Positions 26,456 to 34,245 of a DNA stretch of 64,000 nucleotides are shown here, in pieces (position 1 is the first letter of the stretch; every line of letters starts with the position of its first letter). The notes under the pieces are model-generated. The model did not search any database, had not been told where the DNA came from, and was given only the letters and a program-made list of their open reading frames with translations. Location of the stretch: positions 118,250-182,249 of the forward strand of contig NZ_FOWQ01000004.1 of NCBI RefSeq assembly GCF_900115505.1. Reading direction: 5' to 3'. The stretch is from Geodermatophilus dictyosporus (lineage in GTDB: Bacteria; Actinomycetota; Actinomycetes; Mycobacteriales; Geodermatophilaceae). The position numbers and the translations under genes are program-made.

Positions 26456-27439
26456 TCAGCCGCGGGCGGTCTTCGCCGGGTCGCGCTCGACGACGTCGCC
26501 GAGCACTTCGTCGATGCGGGCCAGCACGTCGGCCTCGAGCCGGACGCCGGCCGCCTTGACGTTGTCGTGCACCTGCTCGGGGCGGGTCGCGCCGATGATC
26601 GCCGCAGCCACGTTCTCGTTCCGGAGCACCCAGGCGACGGCGAGCTGTGCCATCGACAGGCCGAGGTCGTCGGCGACCGGCCGCAACTCCTGCACCCGGG
26701 TGAGGACGTCGTCGGCCATGAACCGCCGGATGAACCGCCCGGCCTCCGGGTCGGTGGCGCGGCTGCCCTCGGGGGGCTGCTCGCCGGGGCGGTACTTGCC
26801 GGTGAGCACGCCCTGCGCCAGTGGCGACCAGACGATCTGCGAGACGCCCTCGCGCTGCGACGTCGGGACGACCTCGTCCTCGATGACCCGCCACAGCATC
26901 GAGTACTGCGGCTGGTTGCTGATGAGCTGGATGCCGAGGTCCCGGGCGAGCGCGGCGCCGGCGGCGATCTCCTCGGCGCGCCACTCCGACACGCCGACGT
27001 AGAGCACCTTGCCCGCCCGCACCAGGTCGGCGAAGGCGGTCATCGTCTCCTCCAGCGGCACCGTCTCGTCGTAGCGGTGCGCCTGGTAGAGGTCGATGTG
27101 GTCGGTCTGCAGCCGCCGCAGCGAGGCCTCGCAGCTCTCGGTGACGTGCTTGCGGCCGAGGCCGCGGTCGTTGGGGCCCGGGCCGGTGGGCCAGTAGACC
27201 TTGGTGAAGACTTCCAGCCCCTCCCGGCGCTGGCCGGCCAGGGCGCGGCCGAGCACGGACTCGGCGCGGGTGCCGGCGTAGACGTCGGCGGTGTCGAAGG
27301 TCGTGATCCCGGCGTCGAGGGCGGCGCGCACGCAGGCCTGCGCGGCGTCCTCCTCGACCTGGCCCCCGTGGGTGAGCCAGTTGCCGTAGGCGATCTCGGA
27401 GATGGTCAGGCCGGAACGGCCGAGGCGTCGGTACTCCAC
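26456..27439 (-). CDS. aldo/keto reductase
   Basis: 327 residues, NADPH-dependent TIM barrel of the potassium-channel-beta/YghZ subgroup. The catalytic tetrad is recognisable: Asp and Tyr in TFDTADVYAG, Lys in FTKVYWPT, and His in DLYQAHRYDE. The C-terminal AWVLRNENVAAAIIGATRPEQV binds cofactor. Substrate unknown. GTG start has TAGCGT eight bases upstream. Confidence 0.93.
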   Translation of the reverse strand: MEYRRLGRSGLTISEIAYGNWLTHGGQVEEDAAQACVRAALDAGITTFDTADVYAGTRAESVLGRALAGQRREGLEVFTKVYWPTGPGPNDRGLGRKHVTESCEASLRRLQTDHIDLYQAHRYDETVPLEETMTAFADLVRAGKVLYVGVSEWRAEEIAAGAALARDLGIQLISNQPQYSMLWRVIEDEVVPTSQREGVSQIVWSPLAQGVLTGKYRPGEQPPEGSRATDPEAGRFIRRFMADDVLTRVQELRPVADDLGLSMAQLAVAWVLRNENVAAAIIGATRPEQVHDNVKAAGVRLEADVLARIDEVLGDVVERDPAKTARG

Positions 27440-27447
27440 GTACCCCG

Positions 27448-27453
27448 ACGCTA
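27448..27453 (-). promoter_or_regulatory. leaderless promoter -10 (aldo/keto reductase)
   Basis: TAGCGT on the minus strand, eight bases before GTG 27439. Confidence 0.5.
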
Positions 27454-27491
27454 GTGCGGCGGCGGGGGATCGGCCTGCCTGGGGAGGTCGC

Positions 27492-28106
27492 TCAGACGTC
27501 CGCGCCGATGGGCACCTCGGCCCGCGGGAACCGCCACCGGCGGATCATCGTGGCGCGGCTGATGCCGTACCAGACGAGGCCCTTCATGCGGTGCGGCTGG
27601 TCGGGGAAGCGCTCGAGGACCTTCTTCTTGATCCGCCGGCCGAGGAACACCGAGTCGACGGCGATCGCCAGGAAGAAGAAGAACCAGACGAAGACGGTGT
27701 AGCTCTGCACCGCCGGGTCGGGGATGAAGTACCCGACCAGCACCAGCGCGGCGACACCGAGGAAGAAGCTGCCGGCGTTGCGGCGGGCGTCGACGACGTC
27801 GCGCACCAGCCGGCGCACCGGGCCGCGGTCGCGGGCGGGCAGGTACTGCTCCTCGCCGCGGGCCATGCCGGCCCGGGTGTCGGCGCGCCGGGACGCCTGC
27901 TGCTCCCGCATCCGCTTGTAGGCCTCCTTGCGCGTGGTGGGAGGCGGCGGCGGGGGGCCGGGACGGCGGCCCTGGGCCTCGACGCGCTTGGGGGTGGGCC
28001 GGCCCTTGCCGGTGGCCTTCACCAGCTGCGGGGTCAGGTCGGCGGCGTCGTCCGGGACGGTCGTGGCGGCGGCGCGGTCCCGGCGCCCGGGCAGGCGGAA
28101 CTTCAC
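27492..28106 (-). CDS. DUF3043-like membrane protein
   Basis: 204 residues. Basic, Pro-rich cytoplasmic N-terminus (1-100) containing the family-like PTPKRVEAQ and RKEAYKRMREQQ segments. Two adjacent membrane helices follow, SFFLGVAALVLVGYFI and YTVFVWFFFFLAIAVDSVFLG, then a basic tail with RRIKKKVLERFPDQP. Function unknown; the family is actinobacterial. The frame continues upstream, but GTG 28106 has TAGACT seven bases before it. It diverges from the Fe-S carrier gene. Confidence 0.85.
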   Translation of the reverse strand: MKFRLPGRRDRAAATTVPDDAADLTPQLVKATGKGRPTPKRVEAQGRRPGPPPPPPTTRKEAYKRMREQQASRRADTRAGMARGEEQYLPARDRGPVRRLVRDVVDARRNAGSFFLGVAALVLVGYFIPDPAVQSYTVFVWFFFFLAIAVDSVFLGRRIKKKVLERFPDQPHRMKGLVWYGISRATMIRRWRFPRAEVPIGADV

Positions 28107-28113
28107 GGCCGGG

Positions 28114-28119
28114 AGTCTA
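28114..28119 (-). promoter_or_regulatory. leaderless promoter -10 (DUF3043-like gene)
   Basis: TAGACT on the minus strand, seven bases before GTG 28106. Confidence 0.6.
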
Positions 28120-28161
28120 CGTGCGTCCGCGCAGGGGACTGGCCCCCCGCGGTGCGCGCCG

Positions 28162-28167
28162 TACAGT
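28162..28167 (+). promoter_or_regulatory. probable -10 of the A-type carrier gene
   Basis: TACAGT about 90 bases before the ATG at 28259. The leader in between contains an imperfect 9-bp inverted repeat near 28182-28205. Confidence 0.4.
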
Positions 28168-28258
28168 GGGACGGGCATCGGAACACCACCGGCCACGGCG
28201 GTGTTGGTCCGCGGCAGGGAGCGCACAACGGACGCCCTCGGATGTGGGAGGACAGAAC

Positions 28259-28615
28259 ATGACGGTGCAGGACACCGAGACCCCCGGCAGCACCGGCGTG
28301 CTGCTCAGTGACCCGGCCGCCTCGAAGGTCAAGGCGCTGCTGGACCAGGAGGGCCGCGACGACCTGCGTCTGCGCATCGCCGTCCAGCCCGGTGGCTGCT
28401 CCGGCCTGCGCTACCAGCTCTTCTTCGACGAGCGGTTCCTCGACGGCGACCAGACCTACGAGTTCGGTGGCGTCGAGGTGATCGTCGACCGGATGAGCGG
28501 CCCGTACCTGGGCGGCGCGGTGATCGACTTCGTCGACACCATCGAGAAGCAGGGCTTCACGATCGACAACCCCAACGCGCAGGGCTCCTGCGCGTGCGGC
28601 GACTCGTTCCACTGA
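28259..28615 (+). CDS. A-type iron-sulfur carrier (HesB/IscA/ErpA family)
   Basis: 118 residues. Delivers Fe-S clusters to apoproteins. The three ligand cysteines are in GGCSG and the C-terminal GSCACGDSF, exactly the family pattern. A 20-residue N-terminal extension precedes the core. GGGAGG lies seven bases before ATG. Upstream genes in related actinobacteria show it near asnB and ctaC, as here, which fits supply of clusters to respiratory proteins (inference). Confidence 0.95.
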   Translation: MTVQDTETPGSTGVLLSDPAASKVKALLDQEGRDDLRLRIAVQPGGCSGLRYQLFFDERFLDGDQTYEFGGVEVIVDRMSGPYLGGAVIDFVDTIEKQGFTIDNPNAQGSCACGDSFH

Positions 28616-28622
28616 GAGAGGA

Positions 28623-28674
28623 CCCCGTCGCCCCCCGGGACACGCTCCGCGCGCCCCGGGACCCTGCGACGGGG
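28623..28674 (+). terminator. terminator of the Fe-S carrier gene
   Basis: Nested inverted repeats: outer 9 bp (28623-28631 with 28666-28674) and inner CCCGGG pair (28634-28639 with 28655-28660). Begins seven bases after the stop. Confidence 0.7.
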
Positions 28675-28695
28675 CCGTTCCAGTAGGTCACCGCG

Positions 28696-28728
28696 ACGGC
28701 GCCCGTCCCCTCCGGGGGCGGGCGCCGT
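28696..28728 (-). terminator. terminator of asnB
   Basis: 15-bp stem with one G-U pair (28696-28710 with 28714-28728) and a three-base loop, ten bases past the asnB stop. Confidence 0.8.
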
Positions 28729-28738
28729 TCCGCGTCTG

Positions 28739-30673
28739 TCAGAGCTTGACGGGGTACACCGTCTCCGGGACGTCGACGGCGATCCGCTCCTCGACGAAGA
28801 TCCCGTGCCACACCATGAAGACGAGCACCGACCACAGCTGACGGGCCACCCGCTTGCTGGGCACGTCCTCGGTGCGCAGCCGGTCGAGCAGAGCGAGGAC
28901 GACGTCGCGGTCGAGCCACTGCTGGGTCTGGCTGTCGGTGACGATGCCGCGGGCCCAGTCGTGCAGCGGGCCGGCCAGGAAGTCCGCCGTCGGCACGGGG
29001 AAGCCCAGCTTGCGCCGGTTCATGATCCGCGGCGGGACGATCTGGCGCATCGCCTGGCGCAGCGCGTACTTGGTGGCGTCCCCGCGGCGGGGCACCCGCT
29101 GCTCGACCGGCAGGGAGCTCGCGACCGCGAAGACCTCCGGGTCGAGGAAGGGCACCCGCAGCTCGAGCGAGTTCGCCATGGTCATCTTGTCGGCCTTGAC
29201 CAGGATGTCGCCGCGCAGCCAGGTGAACAGGTCCACGTACTGCATCGCCGTCACGTCGTCGTAGCCGGCCTCGCGGGTGCGCCGGTAGAGGTCCTCGGTG
29301 ACGGCAACGTGCGAGAGGTCGGGGTCGCGGCCGGGCAGCAGCGCGGCGAGCTCGTCGTCGCGCATGTTGCGGGCGTTGCCGTAGTAGCGCTGCTCGAGCG
29401 GGGTGGCGGCCCGGCGCAGCAGGTCCTGGCCGCGGACGCCCTCGGGCAGCAGGTCGGCGATCCGGGCCATCGCGCGGCGGCCGGCGGCGGGCAGCCCCGA
29501 CGCCCAGGCCAGGCTGATCGGCTCCCGGTAGATGGTGTAGCCGCCGAACAGCTCGTCGGCGCCCTCGCCGGACAGCACCACCTTCACGTGCTTGCGCGCC
29601 TCGCGGGCCACGAAGTACAGCGGCACGAGCGCCGGGTCGGCGACCGGGTCGTCGAGGTACCAGACGACCTCGGGGATGGCGGCGGCGAACTCCTCGGCGG
29701 TCACCTCCACCGGCACGTGCCGCACGCCCAGGATCGACGCCGACTCCGCGGCGATCTCGATCTCCGACTGCGCCTGCCGCTGGAAGCCGACCGTGAAGGT
29801 CATCAGATCGGGGTTGTAGCGGTGCGCGAGCGCGGCGATCGCGGTGGAGTCGATGCCGCTGGAGAGGAACGACCCGACGGTGACGTCGGCGCGCATGTGC
29901 TTGGCCACCGACTCGTCGAGGACGGCGGCGATGCGGTCGTAGAGCTCCTGCTCGCCGCCGGCGGGGACCGGCTGCGGCCGCCACGCCGGGTGGAAGTAGC
30001 GCGCGGTGGCCAGCTCGCCGTCGACGACGGTGAAGCTCGTGCCGCTCTCGATCCGGCGGATGCCCCGGTGCAGCGTCGCGGGCTCGGGCACGTACTGCAG
30101 CGTCAGGTAGTGCTGCAGCGAGGCGGGGTCGACGCCGCCGGCCGCCGCGCTGCCGCCGAGCAGCTGCAGCAGGGCCTTCTTCTCCGAGCTGAAGACCAGG
30201 CCGCCGTCGGCCAGGCGCGCCGTGAACAGCGGCTTGATGCCGAACGGGTCACGGGCGCCGAAGGCGGTGCGGGTGTGGGTGTCCCAGATGACGAAGGAGA
30301 ACATCCCGCGCAGCCGGCGGACGACGTCCTGACCCCACAGGTGGTAGCCGGCGACGATCGTCTCGGTGTCGCCGTGTGTGGCCAGCTGCGCGCCGGCGGC
30401 GGCCAGCTCCTCGCGCAGCTCGACGTAGTTGTAGATCTCGCCGTTGAACAGGATCCGGTAGCGGTCACCGGCGTAGGGGAGGGGCTGCGGGCTGCCCTCG
30501 ACGTCGATGATCGACAGCCGGTTGAAGCCCAGGACGACGTTGGCGTCGGACCAGACCGCGGTGTCGTCGGGGCCGCGGTGGTGCAGGCAGTGCAGCGCCT
30601 CGCGGACGCCGTCGACACGGTCGTCGTCGACCCGGGGGGCGTCGGTGGACAGGTAGGCCAGCAGGCCGCACAT
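28739..30673 (-). CDS. asnB: asparagine synthase (glutamine-hydrolysing)
   Basis: 644 residues. N-terminal glutaminase begins MCGLLAYLS with the catalytic Cys2, then LGFNRLSIID, NGEIYNYVELR and the GDTETI motif. The synthetase domain has the PP-loop SFLSSGIDSTAIAAL and the LSGEGADELFGGYTIY motif. In mycobacteria this paralog lies beside ctaC and is involved in amidation linked to the cell envelope; that role is an inference here. No glnA-like operator seen. GGAG lies about 11 bases before ATG. Confidence 0.96.
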   Translation of the reverse strand: MCGLLAYLSTDAPRVDDDRVDGVREALHCLHHRGPDDTAVWSDANVVLGFNRLSIIDVEGSPQPLPYAGDRYRILFNGEIYNYVELREELAAAGAQLATHGDTETIVAGYHLWGQDVVRRLRGMFSFVIWDTHTRTAFGARDPFGIKPLFTARLADGGLVFSSEKKALLQLLGGSAAAGGVDPASLQHYLTLQYVPEPATLHRGIRRIESGTSFTVVDGELATARYFHPAWRPQPVPAGGEQELYDRIAAVLDESVAKHMRADVTVGSFLSSGIDSTAIAALAHRYNPDLMTFTVGFQRQAQSEIEIAAESASILGVRHVPVEVTAEEFAAAIPEVVWYLDDPVADPALVPLYFVAREARKHVKVVLSGEGADELFGGYTIYREPISLAWASGLPAAGRRAMARIADLLPEGVRGQDLLRRAATPLEQRYYGNARNMRDDELAALLPGRDPDLSHVAVTEDLYRRTREAGYDDVTAMQYVDLFTWLRGDILVKADKMTMANSLELRVPFLDPEVFAVASSLPVEQRVPRRGDATKYALRQAMRQIVPPRIMNRRKLGFPVPTADFLAGPLHDWARGIVTDSQTQQWLDRDVVLALLDRLRTEDVPSKRVARQLWSVLVFMVWHGIFVEERIAVDVPETVYPVKL

Positions 30674-30728
30674 GAGGCGCAGGTCTCCGGGGGTCTCGGC
30701 TCGAGCCCGGCCGGGGGCCGGGACGGGG

Positions 30729-31103
30729 TCAGACGCGCTCGCCGGCGCGGGTCTTGCGGGTGGCGATCCGCTCGGCGACGAAGGACAGGATCGGGACCGT
30801 CCCCGCCAGCAGGATGAGCACCGTGCCGCGCAGCGTCCAGCGGGCGCGCAGGGCGAGGTCGCAGGCCGTCACGAAGAAGACGGCGTACAGCCACCCGTGC
30901 AGGGTGCCGATGACCGCGACCGGCTCGTCGACCTCGCCGAGGTACTTGACCGGCACCGCGACGAGCACCAGCGCGACGAGCAGCACCCCCACGACCCAGG
31001 CCATGACCCGGTAGCGGGTCAGCGCCGCGGGGACGCCCTGCCCGACCCGGCGGGCGAGGGCGTACGGCAGCCGGCTGCGCTCGGCGGTGCGCTCAGCGGC
31101 CAC
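30729..31103 (-). CDS. DUF3817-like membrane protein
   Basis: 124 residues, three membrane segments: VMAWVVGVLLVALVLVAVPVKYL, the signature-like VIGTLHGWLYAVFFVTACDLAL, and LRGTVLILLAGTVPILSFVAER. The HGW...Y pattern matches DUF3817, whose function is unknown. GTG start overlaps the upstream membrane gene by 11 bases, so they are co-transcribed. It sits between asnB and the oxidase genes. Confidence 0.85.
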   Translation of the reverse strand: MAAERTAERSRLPYALARRVGQGVPAALTRYRVMAWVVGVLLVALVLVAVPVKYLGEVDEPVAVIGTLHGWLYAVFFVTACDLALRARWTLRGTVLILLAGTVPILSFVAERIATRKTRAGERV

Positions 31104-31458
31104 CGGGACCCCGCTGGCCCAGCGCCCGCTCGTTGAGCTCGGCGAGGTAGGCGTTGTAGGCGGCCAGCTCGGGGTCGCCCGAGGTGTCGATGCGCGGGCG
31201 CTGGTAGAGGACGACGGCGTTGCCGGGCTCGTCCTCGTCGGGGTCGCGGTGGAGCTCCTCGCGCACCATGCGCACGTAGAACCACAGGCCCATGAACCCG
31301 TAGAGGGGCCACTGCAGCGCGTAGCTCCAGTTGACCGCGCCGCCGCCGTCCTCGGCCTTGCCCAGCTGCCAGAAGCCGAGGAAGAAGGTGGCGACGAAGA
31401 GCGCGGCGACGAGCAGGTGCAGCAGCACCCAGCGGGGGGTCAGCAGCCGCGTCCACAC
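31093..31458 (-). CDS. two-span membrane protein next to ctaC, SURF1-like N-terminus
   Basis: 121 residues. The first segment, WVLLHLLVAALFVATFFLGFWQLGKA, resembles the first span of SURF1 oxidase-assembly proteins in its W-L/GxWQL pattern. The second span, YALQWPLYGFMGLWFYVRMV, does not. No SURF1 extracytoplasmic domain follows; instead there is an acidic tail with the motif AAYNAYLAELNERA. GTG 31458 has a TATTGT seven bases upstream, an ideal -10, so I reject the longer frame. An oxidase-related role is suggested only by its position. Confidence 0.75.
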   Translation of the reverse strand: MWTRLLTPRWVLLHLLVAALFVATFFLGFWQLGKAEDGGGAVNWSYALQWPLYGFMGLWFYVRMVREELHRDPDEDEPGNAVVLYQRPRIDTSGDPELAAYNAYLAELNERALGQRGPGGR

Positions 31459-31465
31459 GCTCCCG

Positions 31466-31471
31466 ACAATA
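31466..31471 (-). promoter_or_regulatory. leaderless promoter -10 (membrane protein)
   Basis: TATTGT on the minus strand, seven bases before GTG 31458. Closest to the TATAAT consensus of all the leaderless sites here. Confidence 0.65.
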
Positions 31472-31669
31472 ACCGCCGCAGGAGCCGGGGCGGCGGCGCG
31501 GTGAGGGGGGTCACCGCGCCACCGCGGCACCGCCGGGCGGCCCGCCCGCACCCTCTCGGGCCCGCCGGACGCCTGGGCGTCTCCGGCCACGTCAGGGCGG
31601 TGAACGCGCCGGTGCGGGGCCGACCCGCCGGGATCGGGTCTCCGGTCGCCGCCCCTCCTGCGAGGTCGG

Positions 31670-31689
31670 TTAGTCTCGGCCCAGACTGA
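31670..31689 (+). promoter_or_regulatory. ctaC promoter region with dyad
   Basis: TAGTCT at 31671-31676 is a TANNNT -10. It forms the left half of an inverted repeat, TTAGTCT-n6-AGACTGA (six of seven match). A regulator dimer could bind over the -10. The rest of the 325-base divergent space 31459-31783 shows only the hairpin at 31741-31761. Confidence 0.45.
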
Positions 31690-31740
31690 GGTCGGCGCAC
31701 GGACCGCCGTGGGGTCCCCGCGGTCGGTCGCGCCGGAGAG

Positions 31741-31761
31741 CCACCCGGGTCACCCGGGTGG
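31741..31761 (+). promoter_or_regulatory. 5' leader hairpin before the ctaC ribosome site
   Basis: Perfect 9-bp stem (31741-31749 with 31753-31761) with a three-base loop, six bases before the GAGGAGG Shine-Dalgarno at 31768-31774. It could modulate ctaC translation or protect the 5' end. Confidence 0.4.
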
Positions 31762-31783
31762 AGGAACGAGGAGGCAGCGAGCA

Positions 31784-32656
31784 GTGGCTCGACGCAGCAG
31801 GCTCGCGCGGGTCGCCGCGCTCGGTCTCCTGGGGGTGCTCACCCTCACCGGATGCGACCTCAACAACGAGTTCTGGCGCTTCGGCTTCCCCGAGGGGATC
31901 ACCGAGGAGGCCGAGAGCGTCCGCGAGCTGTGGACCGGTTCGGTCATCGCCGCACTGATCGTCGGGGTCCTCGTGTGGGGCCTGATCGTCTGGTCGGTGC
32001 TGTTCCACCGGAAGAAGGGTGACGAGCTCCCGCGGCAGACGGCGTACAACCTGCCGCTCGAGATCGCCTACACGATCTTCCCGTTCCTGATCATCGCGGG
32101 CCTGTTCTTCTTCACCGTCGTCGTCCAGAACCAGGTGCAGGACCGCAGCGACGAACCCGACGCGACGATCGCGGTCAACGCCTTCAAGTGGAACTGGCAG
32201 TTCGTCTACCCCGAGACCACCGGCGACGACGGCGAGCCGGTGAACACCGTCGGCTCCACCGACGAGATCCCGATCCTCGTCATGCCGGTCGACCAGGACG
32301 TCCGCTTCGAGGTCGCCTCCGCCGACGTCATCCACTCCTTCTGGGTGCCGGAGTTCCTCTTCAAGCTCGACGTCATCCCGGGCAACGAGAACGGCCGGGA
32401 CAACGTCTTCGAGGTCCGCGCCACCCAGGAGGGCGCCTACGTCGGCCGCTGTGCCGAGCTGTGCGGGAGCTACCACGCGTACATGAACTTCGAGGTCCGC
32501 GTGGTCAGCGGCGAGCAGTACGACGCCTACCTGGCCGCCCGTGAGGCCGGCCAGAGCACGCGCGAGGCGCTGGAGACCATCGGCCAGGAGGGCGAGGCGA
32601 CGACGACCCGCCCGTTCCGCGTGGGCGACGGGTACTACCAGCAGGCCGCGAACTGA
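31784..32656 (+). CDS. ctaC: cytochrome c oxidase subunit II
   Basis: 290 residues. CuA subunit of the aa3 oxidase. Lipoprotein signal: LLGVLTLTGC with the lipobox Cys near residue 24. Two membrane helices follow (VIAALIVGVLVWGLIVWSVLF and IAYTIFPFLIIAGLFFFTVV). The cupredoxin domain has CuA ligands His in DVIHSFW and CAELCGSYHAYM. GTG 31784 has GAGGAGG nine bases upstream and sits just before the basic signal-peptide start; the longer frame is rejected. Operon with ctaF. Confidence 0.97.
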   Translation: MARRSRLARVAALGLLGVLTLTGCDLNNEFWRFGFPEGITEEAESVRELWTGSVIAALIVGVLVWGLIVWSVLFHRKKGDELPRQTAYNLPLEIAYTIFPFLIIAGLFFFTVVVQNQVQDRSDEPDATIAVNAFKWNWQFVYPETTGDDGEPVNTVGSTDEIPILVMPVDQDVRFEVASADVIHSFWVPEFLFKLDVIPGNENGRDNVFEVRATQEGAYVGRCAELCGSYHAYMNFEVRVVSGEQYDAYLAAREAGQSTREALETIGQEGEATTTRPFRVGDGYYQQAAN

Positions 32657-32707
32657 GCACGCTGATCCCGTGACCACCACCGCCACCGACGCGCAGGGAG
32701 GACGACC

Positions 32708-33112
32708 GTGAAGGTCGAGGCGCTGATTCTCAATCTGATCGCGGTCTTCTGCGTGGTCGCCGCGGCCGTCTACGGGATCTGGTCGCGGGAGCCGATCGGC
32801 ACCACGGCGCTCATCCTGTCCGCTGGTCTGTCCGGACTCATCGGCGGCTTCTTCTGGTTCGTCTCCCGCCGCATCGACCCCCGACCCGAGGACCGCAAGG
32901 ACGCCGAGATCGCCGAGGGCGCCGGCGAGCTGGGCTTCTTCCCGCCGGCGAGCTACTGGCCCTTCGGGCTGGCCCTGGCCTCCGCCATCACCGGTCTGGG
33001 CCTGGCGTACTGGTACGTCTGGCTGCTGCTCATCGGCGTCGTGGCGCTCCTGGTCACCATCGGTGGGCTGCTGTTCGAGTACTACGTGGGGCAGAACGCG
33101 CAGTCGAGCTGA
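32708..33112 (+). CDS. ctaF: cytochrome c oxidase subunit IV (actinobacterial)
   Basis: 134 residues, four membrane segments: the start (ALILNLIAVFCVVAAAVYGIW), ALILSAGLSGLIGGFFWFV, then WPFGLALASAITGLGLAYWY and VWLLLIGVVALLVTIGGLLFEYY. The middle loop is acidic and ends with the family-like AELGFFPPASYWP motif. GGGAGGACG precedes the GTG. Follows ctaC by 51 bases. Confidence 0.93.
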   Translation: MKVEALILNLIAVFCVVAAAVYGIWSREPIGTTALILSAGLSGLIGGFFWFVSRRIDPRPEDRKDAEIAEGAGELGFFPPASYWPFGLALASAITGLGLAYWYVWLLLIGVVALLVTIGGLLFEYYVGQNAQSS

Positions 33113-33134
33113 CGCCGTCCACCCGACCGGAGGG

Positions 33135-33159
33135 CCCTCTCCCGTGCCGCGGGGGAGGG
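33135..33159 (+). terminator. terminator of ctaC-ctaF
   Basis: Nine-bp stem including one G-U pair (33135-33143 with 33151-33159), loop of seven, 22 bases after the ctaF stop. Confidence 0.65.
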
Positions 33160-33247
33160 TCCCCCGTCGTCCCCGGGGTCGCCGGCGCGGAGGTCCGCGC
33201 GTGCAGCACGCGGCCCGGTGCCTCCGGTCGGGCCAGGACGTGGCCGC

Positions 33248-33253
33248 TACCGT
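33248..33253 (+). promoter_or_regulatory. leaderless promoter -10 (broken phosphatase gene)
   Basis: TACCGT eight bases before ATG 33262, or five before the GTG at 33259. The promoter looks intact although the gene is not. Confidence 0.5.
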
Positions 33254-33261
33254 CGACGGTG

Positions 33262-34020
33262 ATGGAGGCCGATGACGACCTCCGACTGGCCTTCGACGCC
33301 GCGGGCCGGGTAGGGGAGCTGGCGCTCGCCCACTTCCGCTCCGGCGTCCCGGCCACCCGCAAGGCCGACGGCTCACCGGTCACCGCAGCCGACCTGGCGG
33401 TCGAGCGCCTGCTGCGGGAGACGTTGTCGCAGGCCCGGTCCGGGGACGCGTTCCTGGGCGAGGAGTCCGGGCGGCTCGGTGACTCCGACCGGGTCCGGAT
33501 CCTCGACCCCCTCGCCGCACCGGCTTCTTCAGCAGGGGTGATCCGAACCGGCGGATCCACGTCGCGCCGGCGGTCCGGGGACCACGGAGGTCGCCGTCGT
33601 CGCCTCCCCGGCGCTGCGGTGCTGCTGGTGGGCGACCCCGGGGTGGGTCCTTCGAGTCGTCCTGGCCCGGCCAGGACGCCGGGACCCGGCGCCTGCAGGT
33701 CAGCACGACCGCGATGCTCGCCGGCGCGGTGCTCGACGCCCTGGACGACGAGTCCCGGGCCCGGCTCCCACCCGGTGCTGGGCGCACCGGGGAGCCCCCT
33801 CCCGCTGGTCGAGCTGGTCCGTGGCGAGATCGACGGCTTCCTGGCCGAGCGTCACCACACGTGGGACCACGCGCCCTGGATCCTGATCGTCGAGGAGGCG
33901 GGCGGCCGCTTCACCGACCTCACCGGGGGACGGGCCAGCGACCGTGGTGGCGGCCTGTACTCGAACGCCGCCCTGCGCGGTCAGCTGCTCACTGCGCTGC
34001 ACTCCCCGGCGGCTCCGTGA
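33262..34020 (+). pseudogene. histidinol-phosphatase/inositol-monophosphatase-like gene with four frameshifts
   Basis: The N-terminus (LAFDAAGRVGELALAHF, then GEESGR) and the C-terminus (HTWDHAPWILIVEEAGGRFTD, then GGGLYSNAALRGQLL) belong to the IMPase/HisN family in the same frame. The middle does not. Coding continues in shifted frames: TGFFSRGDPNRRIHVA (33519-33566), VAVVASPALRCCWWATPG (about 33590-33643), and GGSFESSW to LDALDDESRARLP (33645-33775). That requires four frame changes, two -1 and two +1, which cancel. The metal-binding DPxDGT motif near 33505-33520 is destroyed. The frame stays free of stops, so a 253-residue nonfunctional product could be made. Sequencing error at four points is possible but less likely. 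Whether another hisN exists elsewhere cannot be seen. Confidence 0.8.
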
Positions 34021-34172
34021 CCTCCTGACCGGGCGCAGGGGTCAGCGGGCTCCCGGCCTGCCACCGGTGGGGGGTCCCTCGGCGTCGACGCGCGGGCCCC
34101 GACGAGCGGGGTGCTTGCAGGCCTCCGGCGTCCGTGGAGCGCCGGTGGCACCTGACGAGGCAGGCACGGATG

Positions 34173-34209
34173 CAGCAGGGCCCCGGTGGAGTCCACCGGG
34201 GCCCTGCTG
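34173..34209 (-). terminator. terminator of the ctaE-qcrCAB operon
   Basis: Perfect 17-bp inverted repeat (34173-34189 with 34193-34209), three-base loop, 36 bases past the qcrB stop. The remaining bases between the broken gene and qcrB (34021-34245) hold nothing else I can identify. Confidence 0.85.
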
Positions 34210-34245
34210 GTCGCCCCCCGCCTGGGGGCCTCGATCACGCGCGGG

